From the NCBI RefSeq assembly GCF_001894825.1, contig NZ_BCWY01000047.1, positions 1 to 64,000 on the forward strand: a stretch of DNA of 64,000 nucleotides, given 5' to 3'. Below the pieces are notes generated by a model, which made no database searches, was not told the DNA's origin, and saw only the letters and a program-made list of their open reading frames with translations. The translations under genes were made by a program, and so were the position numbers. This document shows positions 39,092 to 47,552 of the stretch, piece after piece; position 1 is the stretch's first letter; the number at the start of each line of letters is the position of its first letter. Source of the DNA: Rhodococcus jostii NBRC 16295. Its GTDB lineage: Bacteria > Actinomycetota > Actinomycetes > Mycobacteriales > Mycobacteriaceae.

Positions 39092-39919
39092 TTAACCGAG
39101 GTTGTCGACGAACCCGCCGACCTCCTTCACGAACCTTTCGGGATCCTCCACGAACGGTGCGTGGTCGCAGCCCTCCCAGAACGACGTCCGCGCCTGCGGG
39201 ATCAGTTCGGCAGCGTGCCTACCAGCCGAGATGTCGACGACGGAGTCCTCGGTGCCGTGCAGGACGAGCACAGGGACGTCGAGCGACCGGAGCAGGTCGT
39301 CGTGGCTCGCGGACCGGTTGAACAGGGCGGCCCGCACCCGCGGCGGCGTGGCGAGGCTGGCGCCGAACAGGGCCTGCGACTGCGCGCCCTTGCCTTCCGG
39401 CGGTCCCGTGAGTGCGGTGCCGAAAGCGCCGAGCGCGCGGATCGCGTCGCGCGGTTCCTCCGACATGGCCCCGGGAATCGCGGCCCGCATCGCCGCGCCG
39501 ACCTTGCCGCCGGCCTCACCGCGACCGATGCTGGTGATCGCGCCGACGAGGACGACGCCGTCGACGGCGGAGGTGCCGTGCGCCGCCAGGTAGTCGCAGA
39601 TCACGAGGCCGCCGTAGGACCAGCCCAGAAGCACCGCACCGGACGTGACGCCTTCGGCCGCCAGCACGGCGTCGACATCGCCGGCCCACACCGCGGAGTC
39701 GTCGTATCCCGTGTCGGGGGCGCCCGAGTAGCCGTGCCCGCGGAGGTCGACCGCGATGACGCGGTAGCGGGCCGCGAGTTCGTCGAGCACTCCCGGGCCC
39801 CAGCATTTCGAGGACTGCGCCCAGCCGTGCAGGAGAACGAGGGTCCTCGCCTCGGGGGCACCGGTCACCGAGTAGACGAGGGGGGTTCCGTCGACGCCGA
39901 CTGCTTCACGAATAGCCAT
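39092..39919 (-). CDS. Alpha/beta hydrolase
   Basis: A 275-residue hydrolase with the oxyanion motif LLHGWAQ, the nucleophile elbow GWSYGGL, the acid in HGTEDSVVD and His in GCDHAPF. The substrate is unknown. It overlaps the 3' end of the MFS gene by 55 bp on the same strand. Confidence 0.85.
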   Translation of the reverse strand: MAIREAVGVDGTPLVYSVTGAPEARTLVLLHGWAQSSKCWGPGVLDELAARYRVIAVDLRGHGYSGAPDTGYDDSAVWAGDVDAVLAAEGVTSGAVLLGWSYGGLVICDYLAAHGTSAVDGVVLVGAITSIGRGEAGGKVGAAMRAAIPGAMSEEPRDAIRALGAFGTALTGPPEGKGAQSQALFGASLATPPRVRAALFNRSASHDDLLRSLDVPVLVLHGTEDSVVDISAGRHAAELIPQARTSFWEGCDHAPFVEDPERFVKEVGGFVDNLG

Positions 39920-41067
39920 GGGGTCACCATAGAGGCCAGGAGCGCGGCGACCGCCGCCACGGCGTAGCCCGCAGTCGTGCCGAATTCGTCGATCATCCGG
40001 CCTGCGAGTGCCGATCCCACGGCGACGCCGACGCCGAGCCCGGTGACGATCCAGGTGATGCCCTCCGTCAGCGCGCCGGCGTGCACGATCTGCTCGACGA
40101 GCCCGGTGGTGACGATCATGATCGGCGCCACCGTCATTCCTGCCACCGCGTAGGCGACGGCGAGCGCCGGGATGCTGTCGACGAGCAGCAGCGGAACCAT
40201 CAGGACGGCCACCGCGGCAGTGGCGACCATCAGCTGTTTCCGGAGCGACGCCGACACCCGGACCGCGCCGAACACGAGTCCGGCCACCCCGGACCCAGCT
40301 GCGAACAGGGCCAGCACGACGGTGGCGGAGGCCGGCGCGTCGTGGCTCCGGGTGAACGCGATGGCGCCGACGTCGATGACACCGAAGATCGTGCCCATCG
40401 ACACCATGACCGCAACCAGGATCCACAGTGCGGGGGTGCGGACGACGGACGGGCTGCCGTCGTCCGTCGACGGGTACACGGGTGGTTCGGTGCCGCGCTG
40501 GGCGACGAGCGCGAGGGTGCCGACCACCAGCAGGACGAGACCCGCGAGCGGGCCGGCCTCGGGGAACACCGTGACGGACAGCCCGACGGAGACCACGGGG
40601 CCCGCGATGAAGCACAGTTCGTCCACCACCGCCTCGAACGCGAACGCCGTCCGCAGCAGCGGGGTGCCGCGATACAGCTCGGTCCAGCGGGCGCGGACCA
40701 TCGCGCCGATCGTGGGCATGCAGCCGGCGGGGACGGCCCACACGAACAGCACCCAGTCGGGTGTCCCGAGCCGGACGCACAGCAGCATCGCGGCGATCGA
40801 CGTCGCACTGATTCCCGACGCGACGGGGAGGACGCGGGACTGCCCGTAGCGGTCCACCGCGCGGGACACGACCGGGGTGATGAACGCGTACGTCAGCGCG
40901 AACACCGCGGCGAGGGCACCGGCCAGCGCGTAGTCGCCCCGCAGTTCGGCGAGCATCGTGACGATGCCGATGCCGACCATGGCGATCGGTACGCGGGCAA
41001 CGAATCCTGCGGCGGAGAACGCTGCGGAGCCGGGGGCGGCGAAGATCTGACGATAGGTACCGAGCAC
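39865..41067 (-). CDS. MFS transporter
   Basis: A 400-residue membrane protein with 12 hydrophobic segments. The loop between helices 2 and 3 reads VSRAVDRYGQSRVL, like the MFS motif GxxxDRxGRR. GTG 41067 has GTGAGG 9 nt upstream. The substrate is unknown; it is probably cotranscribed with the hydrolase. Confidence 0.85.
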   Translation of the reverse strand: MLGTYRQIFAAPGSAAFSAAGFVARVPIAMVGIGIVTMLAELRGDYALAGALAAVFALTYAFITPVVSRAVDRYGQSRVLPVASGISATSIAAMLLCVRLGTPDWVLFVWAVPAGCMPTIGAMVRARWTELYRGTPLLRTAFAFEAVVDELCFIAGPVVSVGLSVTVFPEAGPLAGLVLLVVGTLALVAQRGTEPPVYPSTDDGSPSVVRTPALWILVAVMVSMGTIFGVIDVGAIAFTRSHDAPASATVVLALFAAGSGVAGLVFGAVRVSASLRKQLMVATAAVAVLMVPLLLVDSIPALAVAYAVAGMTVAPIMIVTTGLVEQIVHAGALTEGITWIVTGLGVGVAVGSALAGRMIDEFGTTAGYAVAAVAALLASMVTPWLFVKQSASTEPPSSTR

Positions 41068-41123
41068 GCGTCGAGCCTCACAGATCGTGGCCGCGACTTC
41101 CAGCACGTGCAAGTATTGCGCTC

Positions 41124-41897
41124 ATGAGTGTCCTGGTGTGTTTCCACGCCCATCCCGACGACGAAGTGTTCACCACCGGTGGGGTGATGCGTCAGGCCGC
41201 CGACGCCGGTCATCGCGTCGTGGTGGTCACCGCCACGGACGGGGCGCTCGGCGAGGCCCCCGACGGGATCCTGACGGACGGCGAGTCACTCGCCGAACGT
41301 CGGCGCCGCGAACTCGAGGAATCGACGTCGCTTCTCGGCGCGCAGCGAGTGGTGTTGCTGCACTACGCGGATTCGGGGATGGCGGGAACACCGGAGAACG
41401 AGAATCCCGCGGCGTTCTGCAACGTCGACGTCGAGGAGGCCGCTGCCCGGCTCGCCGCGATCCTCGTCGAGGAATCCGCCGACGTGGTCACCATCTACGA
41501 CCCGAACGGTGGCTACGGTCATCCGGACCACGTCCAGGTCCATCACGTCGGCCTCCGCGCCGCGGAACTGGCCGGTGTGCCGCACGTCTACGAGGCGGCC
41601 GTGAGCCGCGACCACATCCGGCGTCTCATGGCGGCGAATCCCGAGTGGTCCGAGAACGCTCAGCCGCCGGACCTCGACACGTTCGGGCTTCCCGACTCCG
41701 AGATCACCACGGTCGTGGACGTCAGCTCGGCCATGGACGCCAAGCGCGCCGCGATGCACGCACACGCCACCCAGATCGGGGATTTCGGCCCGTTCCTGCA
41801 GATGCCCGAGGAGCAGTTGCGGGCCGCGTTCGGTCAGGAGTGGTTCCGCCGTCGCGGCGCGCCGGCCGGGCTCGCGGAGTCTTCGCTGCCCCTCTGA
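41124..41897 (+). CDS. PIG-L/LmbE family deacetylase
   Basis: A 257-residue zinc-dependent N-deacetylase-like protein. The zinc motif AHPDDE is at residues 9-14 and the second HPDH at about 133. The family includes MshB and Mca of the mycothiol pathway, but it is shorter than those and lacks clear hallmarks, so the substrate is open. Divergent from the MFS gene. Confidence 0.85.
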   Translation: MSVLVCFHAHPDDEVFTTGGVMRQAADAGHRVVVVTATDGALGEAPDGILTDGESLAERRRRELEESTSLLGAQRVVLLHYADSGMAGTPENENPAAFCNVDVEEAAARLAAILVEESADVVTIYDPNGGYGHPDHVQVHHVGLRAAELAGVPHVYEAAVSRDHIRRLMAANPEWSENAQPPDLDTFGLPDSEITTVVDVSSAMDAKRAAMHAHATQIGDFGPFLQMPEEQLRAAFGQEWFRRRGAPAGLAESSLPL

Positions 41898-42478
41898 CCG
41901 ACCGGTTCGGGTGTCCGCCTGCCGGAGAACCTCCTCTCCACCAGGGTGAGGATCGCTGCGGCGAGGAGGAATCCGCCCGCACCGGCCCCGGTCACCGTGC
42001 CGGGAGCCACGGTCGTGGTCAGACCCGTCACGAGCCCGGTCGCGGCGACCACGACGAGCAGCGCACCGAGCACGGTCAGGGAAGCCTCGCCGAGGACTGT
42101 GGCAAGCGGAAAGAAGTGGATGCCGACGGCGACGCACACCCAGACGGGGATCCACTCCGACAGGCCCGTGTTCCCGAGAACGGCTGCGCCCGCCCAGATC
42201 ACCGCAAACTCGACCACCACCACGAGGGTGTACCTCCGCCGGACCGTCCGGTCGGCCAGCGCGGAACTCTCGGCGGGACTGCGGACGGCCAGCACCGCTC
42301 CCAGCACAGCCACGACGAGCGCCACCACGATCCCGGCGTCGAGGAGGACGGTGACGGGCCGGGGAACGTCGATGGCCATGGCCCAGCCGAACCAGGCCGC
42401 GGCGAAGAATCCGACCACGGCGGCGGCGCTCCCCCGGGCGCGGCCGGATCGGCGGGCAGCTTCCGACAGACGCGACAT
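41834..42478 (-). CDS. Membrane protein, about six helices
   Basis: A 214-residue protein with helices at roughly residues 18-36, 45-64, 82-100, 105-127, 132-155 and 165-180, an Arg-rich N-terminus and a Pro/Arg-rich tail. Its last 64 bp overlap the 3' end of the convergent PIG-L gene. No motif recognised. Confidence 0.72.
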   Translation of the reverse strand: MSRLSEAARRSGRARGSAAAVVGFFAAAWFGWAMAIDVPRPVTVLLDAGIVVALVVAVLGAVLAVRSPAESSALADRTVRRRYTLVVVVEFAVIWAGAAVLGNTGLSEWIPVWVCVAVGIHFFPLATVLGEASLTVLGALLVVVAATGLVTGLTTTVAPGTVTGAGAGGFLLAAAILTLVERRFSGRRTPEPVGQRGSEDSASPAGAPRRRNHS

Positions 42479-42541
42479 GCCGCCAATCTAGCCCCGCGAA
42501 CCGCCTGCGCGGGTTCGGTTCCCCGCCTAGCATCCACGGGT

Positions 42542-42946
42542 ATGGATCCCGCTGATCTGGTCGCGACCATGCCGTTCGCCGTGCACACCGGGGTTCGCCT
42601 CACCAAGGCCGCGCCCGAGGAGGTGGTTGGGCATCTCGACTGGGACCAGCACCGCACCACCGCCGGAAACGGGATGCACGGCGGGGCGCTGATGACACTC
42701 GCCGACAGCGTCGGCGCCGTCTGCGCGTTCCTCAATCTGCCGGCCGGGGCGTCGACGTCGACCACGAGTTCGAGCACCGTGTTCACCCGGGGCGTCCGCA
42801 AGGGCACCGTCACCGCGACGGCGCGTCCGCTGCACGCCGGACGAAGCACGGTCGCGATCGTCACCGAACTGCGGGACGACGAGGACCGGCTCGTGGCGCA
42901 GGTGACGCAGTCGCAGGCGGTGCTGCACCCGCAGTCGGGAAGCTGA
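42542..42946 (+). CDS. PaaI-type hotdog thioesterase
   Basis: A 134-residue single hotdog protein with GNGMHGGALMTLADSVG. It probably hydrolyses acyl- or aryl-CoA esters. It ends 3 bp before the tocopherol-cyclase-like gene, so the two may be translated together. Confidence 0.85.
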   Translation: MDPADLVATMPFAVHTGVRLTKAAPEEVVGHLDWDQHRTTAGNGMHGGALMTLADSVGAVCAFLNLPAGASTSTTSSSTVFTRGVRKGTVTATARPLHAGRSTVAIVTELRDDEDRLVAQVTQSQAVLHPQSGS

Positions 42947-42949
42947 CCG

Positions 42950-43981
42950 ATGTCGCGACTACTGCGGGCGTACCGCTCCACGGGGGCCGATCTGCCGTTC
43001 GGCAACGTCCTCGCCGCGCACGACGTCGCGATGGAAGGCTACTTCTGGCGGTTCACCCAGCCCGCGACGGGACAGGTCGTCATCGCGCTGGCCGGGATCA
43101 ACCGGGCCGCTGACGGTCACTGGTCCACGCTCGGTCTCGCCGGTCACCCCACCGGATTCCTGCGTACGGCGGCGCATCCGGAGGGTTACGCCAACCCGGC
43201 GGGGCTGGGCGCGTTCGCCGGCGACGCGTTCCGCGGGTCCGTCGACCGCGTCCACGTGGATCTCGGGCCCGATGCCCGACTCGACGTCCGGATCGGCGCG
43301 CAGGTCCCGTGGCCGCGGCGCAGGCTCGGCGGGTCGAGCGTGTTCCAGACGGTGCCCGCGCTGAACCAGTACTGGCACCCGTGGCTGCTCGGCGGCAGGG
43401 CCGAGGGCACGGCCGTGCTCGGCGGCACCGAGATCGACCTCGACGGCGCCCAGGTCTACGGCGAGAAGAATTGGGGCAAGGGCGGTTTCCCCGACTCCTG
43501 GTGGTGGGGTCAGGCTCACGGTTTCGCCGACCGGCAGGCGTGTGTCGCGTTCGCGGGCGGCGAGGTCACCGCCGGTCCGCTGCGCACCGAGGTCACGGCC
43601 GTGGTCGTCGCGCTGCCCGACGGCACGGTGGTCCGTCTCGGCAACCCGGTGACGTCCCCGGTGCAGGCGCACGTCACCGACGAGCGGTGGTCGCTGCGGG
43701 GACGCAGCCGCACGTGGAGCGTCGAGATCGAGGGCGGCTCGCCGCTCGGCTCGGCCCACGTGCTGCCGGTTCCGCTCCCCGCCGAGCGCCGCAACATCCC
43801 CGGAGCCCTCGAGCACCTCGCCGGCTCGATGAGTGTCACCGTCCGCCGTCGCGGCGAGCTGGTCTGGGCCGACGAATCACCGCTCGCCGCGCTCGAGCAC
43901 GGCGGCATCGAGAGGGCGCGGGCGGAGCTGCGCAGGCGGGGTGCGCCACCGGACGCGACGTCGGCGCCTCCCCTCAGCTGA
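42950..43981 (+). CDS. Tocopherol cyclase-like protein
   Basis: A 343-residue protein with the most typical signature of the tocopherol cyclase family: YGEKNWGKGGFPDSWWWGQAH at residues 164-184 (in three conserved blocks), after an N-terminal YFWRFTQP segment. In plants and cyanobacteria the family closes the chromanol ring of vitamin E; in actinobacteria its substrate is unknown and tocopherol is not expected. No signal peptide. It overlaps the isochorismatase gene by 8 bp at the 3' end. Confidence 0.75.
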   Translation: MSRLLRAYRSTGADLPFGNVLAAHDVAMEGYFWRFTQPATGQVVIALAGINRAADGHWSTLGLAGHPTGFLRTAAHPEGYANPAGLGAFAGDAFRGSVDRVHVDLGPDARLDVRIGAQVPWPRRRLGGSSVFQTVPALNQYWHPWLLGGRAEGTAVLGGTEIDLDGAQVYGEKNWGKGGFPDSWWWGQAHGFADRQACVAFAGGEVTAGPLRTEVTAVVVALPDGTVVRLGNPVTSPVQAHVTDERWSLRGRSRTWSVEIEGGSPLGSAHVLPVPLPAERRNIPGALEHLAGSMSVTVRRRGELVWADESPLAALEHGGIERARAELRRRGAPPDATSAPPLS

Positions 43982-44639
43982 TCACCTCGAGTTCGGGCGG
44001 CTGCAACGCCGCGACGATCTCGTCGGTCTCCGCGTGGAGAACCCCGATTCGTCCGGCCTCCTCCAGATGACGCGCGTCGACGCCCGAGATGGCATCGGCG
44101 GCGACGAGCACCTTGTAGTCGCGGGCGCTGGCATCGACGATCGTCGCGCGCGGGCAGTTGGCGTAGTTGCACCCCGCGATCACCACGGTGTCGACCCGCC
44201 ACCGGTGCAGGCGGTCGTCGAGGCCGGTGCGGTAGAACGAACTCCATCGCGGCTTGAACAGGATGAGCTCGGAGGGTGAGACGGTCTGGAGGTGCCCTGC
44301 GAGCAGGGCCTCGGGGTCCAGCGGTGGCACTCCCAACTCGGGCGCCACCTGGGAGCCGGCGGTGCCCGGTCGGGCGATGTCGAGTCCGGCCGCGATCACG
44401 CGGCGACGGCACAGGTCCACGTCGTCTCCCGCGTACAGCCGGACGACGTGCACGATCGGCGCCGAGGCTTCCCGATAGGCGTCCACGAGACGGGTGATCG
44501 CGGGCAGCACCGCCGAGGTCCCGGGGATCGGTGCCGTCCCGCCGTCCACGAAGTCCACCTGTGTGTCGACGACGAGCAACGCGGACCGGCCGAGATCGGG
44601 GGCGAGGAACGGATCCGAGTTCTGCCGCCAATGGGTCAC
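43974..44639 (-). CDS. Isochorismatase-family cysteine hydrolase
   Basis: A 221-residue hydrolase with the catalytic triad: Asp in LLVVDTQVDF, Lys in FKPRWSSFY and Cys in VIAGCNYANCPRA. The Cys marks it as a cysteine hydrolase (nicotinamidase/N-carbamoyl type) and not a true isochorismatase. The substrate is unknown. Confidence 0.85.
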   Translation of the reverse strand: MTHWRQNSDPFLAPDLGRSALLVVDTQVDFVDGGTAPIPGTSAVLPAITRLVDAYREASAPIVHVVRLYAGDDVDLCRRRVIAAGLDIARPGTAGSQVAPELGVPPLDPEALLAGHLQTVSPSELILFKPRWSSFYRTGLDDRLHRWRVDTVVIAGCNYANCPRATIVDASARDYKVLVAADAISGVDARHLEEAGRIGVLHAETDEIVAALQPPELEVIS

Positions 44640-44759
44640 GCTGCAAATCTAGCGCTCGCGCGCAGCCTGTCGCCGGAATCACAGGGACCGGTTCATTCGC
44701 CCGAAACGCGGGTTTGGGACGATGGAGCGGGTGGGGTAGCGCGAGAAGGGTCCCGACCG

Positions 44760-45344
44760 ATGACTGTGAGCGATGAGAACTGGCCGTTGATCGGCGCGAC
44801 AGGGGCGCGCTTCGGATCGGCCGGCCGGCGTCGCAGCGCCAGAAAAGAGCAGGACGGGAGCCCGCCGCAGTCGGCCGAGTGGGTTCCGCCCGTGCCCGCC
44901 GAGGACGTTTCGGCGCAGGTTGAGGCCGCTTCCGAACCCGTCGACCCGACTCCCGACACCCGCGAGCGCACTGCTGACTCCGCCGAGTGGGTGACTCCCG
45001 AGGACACCGTCTCCATCGTCCGGCCGTTCATTCTCACGGGCGGGCGAACCGAGTCCGGGGTAGATCTGCCGCTCGAGGCGCTCATCGTCGCCTGCGCGGA
45101 CGGGGGCGCCGTGGTGGACGGGATGCCGGCGCCGGACGAACTGCGCCGCGTCTTCGCGCTCTGCTCCGAACCGCGGTCGGTGGCCGAGATCGCGTCGCTC
45201 GCGTCGATCCCACTGGGGGTCGCGCGGGTACTCCTCGGTGATCTGGCCGCAGCCGGGGCGGTGAGGGTGAACGAGACGGCCGGATCCACCGGACCGGACC
45301 GCGCACTGATGCAGCGCGTCCTCGATGGGCTGCGCAAGATCTGA
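44760..45344 (+). CDS. DUF742 protein
   Basis: A 194-residue protein. The first 85 residues are disordered and Glu/Pro-rich; the DUF742 domain follows (VRPFILTGGRTESG, CSEPRSVAEIASLASIPLGVARVLLGDLA, a winged-helix-like region). DUF742 proteins usually sit in conservon gene sets with a sensor kinase, a roadblock protein and a small GTPase, but none is adjacent, so this is an orphan. Confidence 0.85.
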   Translation: MTVSDENWPLIGATGARFGSAGRRRSARKEQDGSPPQSAEWVPPVPAEDVSAQVEAASEPVDPTPDTRERTADSAEWVTPEDTVSIVRPFILTGGRTESGVDLPLEALIVACADGGAVVDGMPAPDELRRVFALCSEPRSVAEIASLASIPLGVARVLLGDLAAAGAVRVNETAGSTGPDRALMQRVLDGLRKI

Positions 45345-45386
45345 TCCCTCCCCCGGAAGGGGGGAGCACACGCACCGACGCACACG

Positions 45387-45430
45387 AATTCGTCAGCCGC
45401 ACACGCTATTGCCTGTGCGGCTGACGAATT
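45387..45430. terminator. 17-bp palindrome between convergent genes (bidirectional terminator)
   Basis: AATTCGTCAGCCGCACA at 45387-45403 is exactly inverted at 45414-45430 around a 10-nt loop. It sits between the DUF742 gene (stop 45344) and the ROK gene (stop 45440) and can end both. The core GTCAGCCGCACA and loop size match the palindrome at 32.6 kb. Confidence 0.8.
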
Positions 45431-45439
45431 GCTGTGACG

Positions 45440-46714
45440 CTAGAGCGAAGTCCGGCGCATCGCTCCGACCGGATCGGAGTAGATGGTGCTCAGCGAGACC
45501 ACCGTCGACGCGTACTCCTGCACCCGGTTGCCGAATCCGGAGATGCGAATGTCCCTGCGCTCCAGCGACGACGCCTGCGCGAACGCTTCCGCGACGTGCG
45601 GGATACCGGCCGGGTACTCGGTGAACGCCTGGCCACCGAGGATCACCCGGTCGGGGTTGAACAGATCCCGCAGCATGGCCACCGTCTTCCCCAGCACCTG
45701 GGCACGGTTCACCAGAAGATCATGTGCGGGAACGGAACCCGACGACGCCACCTTGTACAGCGCACTCATCGTCGGCCGCTGGTTCGACTCCGGAAGGATG
45801 CCCGCGTCGAGTGCGGCGGAGAGGACCGCGCGATCGCTGATCGTCGCCTCGAGGCATCCGCGTGAGCCGCACGAGCACTGCGCGGACGAGCCGGTCGGCA
45901 GGTGCGCGATGGAACCGGGGCCGCTCGAGGGTGTGTGGACGCGACCGTCGATCGTGATCGCGATTCCCGCCGTCTCGCGGGCGTAGAAGTATAGGCCCGT
46001 TTCGCCCTGCGCGACACCGTCTTCGCTGTCCGGGCTGAGCAGGAGTTCGGACGCGGCCATCGCCTCGACGTGCGCCGCGACGGACACGGGCAACCCGAGC
46101 CCGGTGGCGATGACGGCACCGACCTGCGCGGACTTCCACCCCAGCCGGGGATGGTCGACGACACCGGTCTGCGGATCGACCCGCCCACCGAGCGCGACAC
46201 CCGCCCACAGCGGACGACGCCGGTGCCAGCGGGAGGCGAAGGCCCGCGCACTGCGAGCGATGGCGGTGAGTGCGTCGGCGGATGCCCCCTGCGGGGTGGG
46301 CACCTCGACCGCGCCGAGGACCTTCCCTCGCAGGTCGCTCGCGATGATGCTGGTCACGACCGCGCCGATGTGGATGCCCACTGTCAGATACGGCTCGTGG
46401 TTGACCTCGAACGGAACACGCGGACGCCCGATCGCGCCGGACGGCGTGAGGTCGCCGCGCTCACGCAGCAGCCCGAGGTCGAGCAGCGCCGACACCTGAC
46501 GGTTGACGGTGGCGATGCTCAGTCCGGTCGCCTTCGCGGCGACATCCCGCGACAGCGGCCCGCGAGAGCGGGCAACCCGCAGAACACCGGCGGCCGGACC
46601 GTCGCTGATGCGCAGCTCGGGGGGAACGATGTGGAGACGGGGACGGGACGCCGGCCGCGGGAATCGGGATGCGGATCCGGTGCGGTTGGGGATGGAAAGC
46701 GTGGGGGTAGACAC
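45440..46714 (-). CDS. ROK-family transcriptional regulator
   Basis: A 424-residue protein with an N-terminal winged HTH (residues 50-95, GLSIATVNRQVSALLDLGLL) and a ROK sugar-kinase-like domain. The ROK zinc motif CSCGSRGCLEA is intact. GTG 46714 has AAGGA 9 nt upstream. A ROK regulator sits beside mshA in mycobacteria; here other genes lie between. Its 5' region contains a leader-peptide candidate and hairpin. Confidence 0.88.
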   Translation of the reverse strand: MSTPTLSIPNRTGSASRFPRPASRPRLHIVPPELRISDGPAAGVLRVARSRGPLSRDVAAKATGLSIATVNRQVSALLDLGLLRERGDLTPSGAIGRPRVPFEVNHEPYLTVGIHIGAVVTSIIASDLRGKVLGAVEVPTPQGASADALTAIARSARAFASRWHRRRPLWAGVALGGRVDPQTGVVDHPRLGWKSAQVGAVIATGLGLPVSVAAHVEAMAASELLLSPDSEDGVAQGETGLYFYARETAGIAITIDGRVHTPSSGPGSIAHLPTGSSAQCSCGSRGCLEATISDRAVLSAALDAGILPESNQRPTMSALYKVASSGSVPAHDLLVNRAQVLGKTVAMLRDLFNPDRVILGGQAFTEYPAGIPHVAEAFAQASSLERRDIRISGFGNRVQEYASTVVSLSTIYSDPVGAMRRTSL

Positions 46715-46767
46715 GTGGCAGTCCTTGCATGCGGAGGCGGTGCGCACCTTCGTCCGAACGCGGCATC

Positions 46768-46784
46768 CGTCCCGGAACGGGACG
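46768..46784 (-). promoter_or_regulatory. Hairpin in the ROK leader
   Basis: CGTCCCG and CGGGACG form a perfect 7-bp stem with a 3-nt loop, between the end of the polycysteine leader peptide (46819) and the ROK start (46714). It could serve as part of an attenuation switch. Confidence 0.5.
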
Positions 46785-46818
46785 AGGAGGACGATCGATC
46801 AGGAGAAGACGGCGCGAA

Positions 46819-46932
46819 TTAGCTGCAGATGCTGAGACAGCGACAACACAGTTCCCGCGCCAAGGGCAGCCGCGAACCCAGCGCGGAGGTCACGTAGGTG
46901 ACCCGCGGAGCGGTCGACTGGCCTGAGGACAT
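46819..46932 (-). CDS. Candidate polycysteine leader peptide upstream of the ROK gene
   Basis: A 37-codon frame (ATG 46932, TAA 46819-46821) that ends RELCCRCLSICS: four Cys among the last nine residues. A promoter (TTGGTG, 17 bp, TATTTT) places the likely transcript start at the ATG itself, so the message would be leaderless. In mycobacteria, leaderless upstream ORFs with polycysteine ends control downstream genes by cysteine-dependent attenuation. It lies 105 bp from the ROK start. Confidence 0.55.
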   Translation of the reverse strand: MSSGQSTAPRVTYVTSALGSRLPLARELCCRCLSICS

Positions 46933-46938
46933 GACACG

Positions 46939-46967
46939 AAAATAGCAGCTTCGCCCGGTTTCACCAA
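46939..46967 (-). promoter_or_regulatory. Promoter of the leader peptide/ROK transcript
   Basis: On the minus strand, TTGGTG (46967-46962) and TATTTT (46944-46939) are separated by 17 bp, a near-consensus housekeeping promoter. The predicted start is at about 46932, the A of the leader ATG. The rest of the 46933-47080 gap holds an 8-bp hairpin (46989-47010, GGGGGTGG/CCACCCCC) and no other gene that I can see. Confidence 0.5.
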
Positions 46968-47080
46968 TTGGAAGGCGCGCCGGTACCAGGGGGTGGGACT
47001 CTCCACCCCCAGGGTGACTGTCCGGATTCCCACCGTCGCCGGACCATAGATGTACACGTTCACCAGGTCGAGGAGCAACG

Positions 47081-47374
47081 ATGACCGATATCCCGGCGGA
47101 GCCCGCCACCGCGCCTGCCGACCTGAACCGGATCCACTCCGAGATCGCCCGTCTCGACGCGGAGATCCTCGACGCCGTCAATCGCCGGCTCGCTCTCGCA
47201 CAACTCGCCGCGCGGACTCGTGTCGAGACAGGCGCTCCCATGGTCGCCCTGGGCGGTGAGACGGACGTGATCCGGCGGTATCAGGACGAACTGGGGCCAC
47301 GGGGTTCCCTGCTCGCCCTGGAACTGCTTCGGCTGGCGCGTCCGCCCTTCTCCTCCACGTACCGGAAACGGTAG
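47081..47374 (+). CDS. Chorismate mutase (AroQ type)
   Basis: A 97-residue all-helical protein with the AroQ layout: [30 protein letters not shown] as the long first helix (in two blocks) with the active-site Arg residues, then a second helix. It converts chorismate to prephenate for Phe and Tyr. It is preceded by GGAG and is divergent from the ROK gene. Confidence 0.85.
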   Translation: MTDIPAEPATAPADLNRIHSEIARLDAEILDAVNRRLALAQLAARTRVETGAPMVALGGETDVIRRYQDELGPRGSLLALELLRLARPPFSSTYRKR

Positions 47375-47412
47375 CCCCCACACCACAACTCGGTCCACAC
47401 CGAGCGCGAGAG

Positions 47413-47445
47413 CAGCGCCCAGCGCCCCAGCGGCACTGGGCGCTG
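47413..47445 (+). terminator. Hairpin terminator after chorismate mutase
   Basis: CAGCGCCCAG and CTGGGCGCTG form a perfect 10-bp stem with a 13-nt loop, 39 bp past the chorismate mutase stop. Confidence 0.65.
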
Positions 47446-47552
47446 TTCGATGCCCGGTTGCGATCAGGGTGACGCAAATCCTTCCGGCGACGCGCGCCCC
47501 GATGGTTCGGTTACAGGACTCCACACCGCCTCCGGTATCCGAAAGGTCCCTC

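Noticed and set aside
46715-46747. Extended N-terminus of the ROK protein starting at 46747
   Set aside because: The GTG at 46714 has a good ribosome binding site and the extra residues are not part of the HTH domain.
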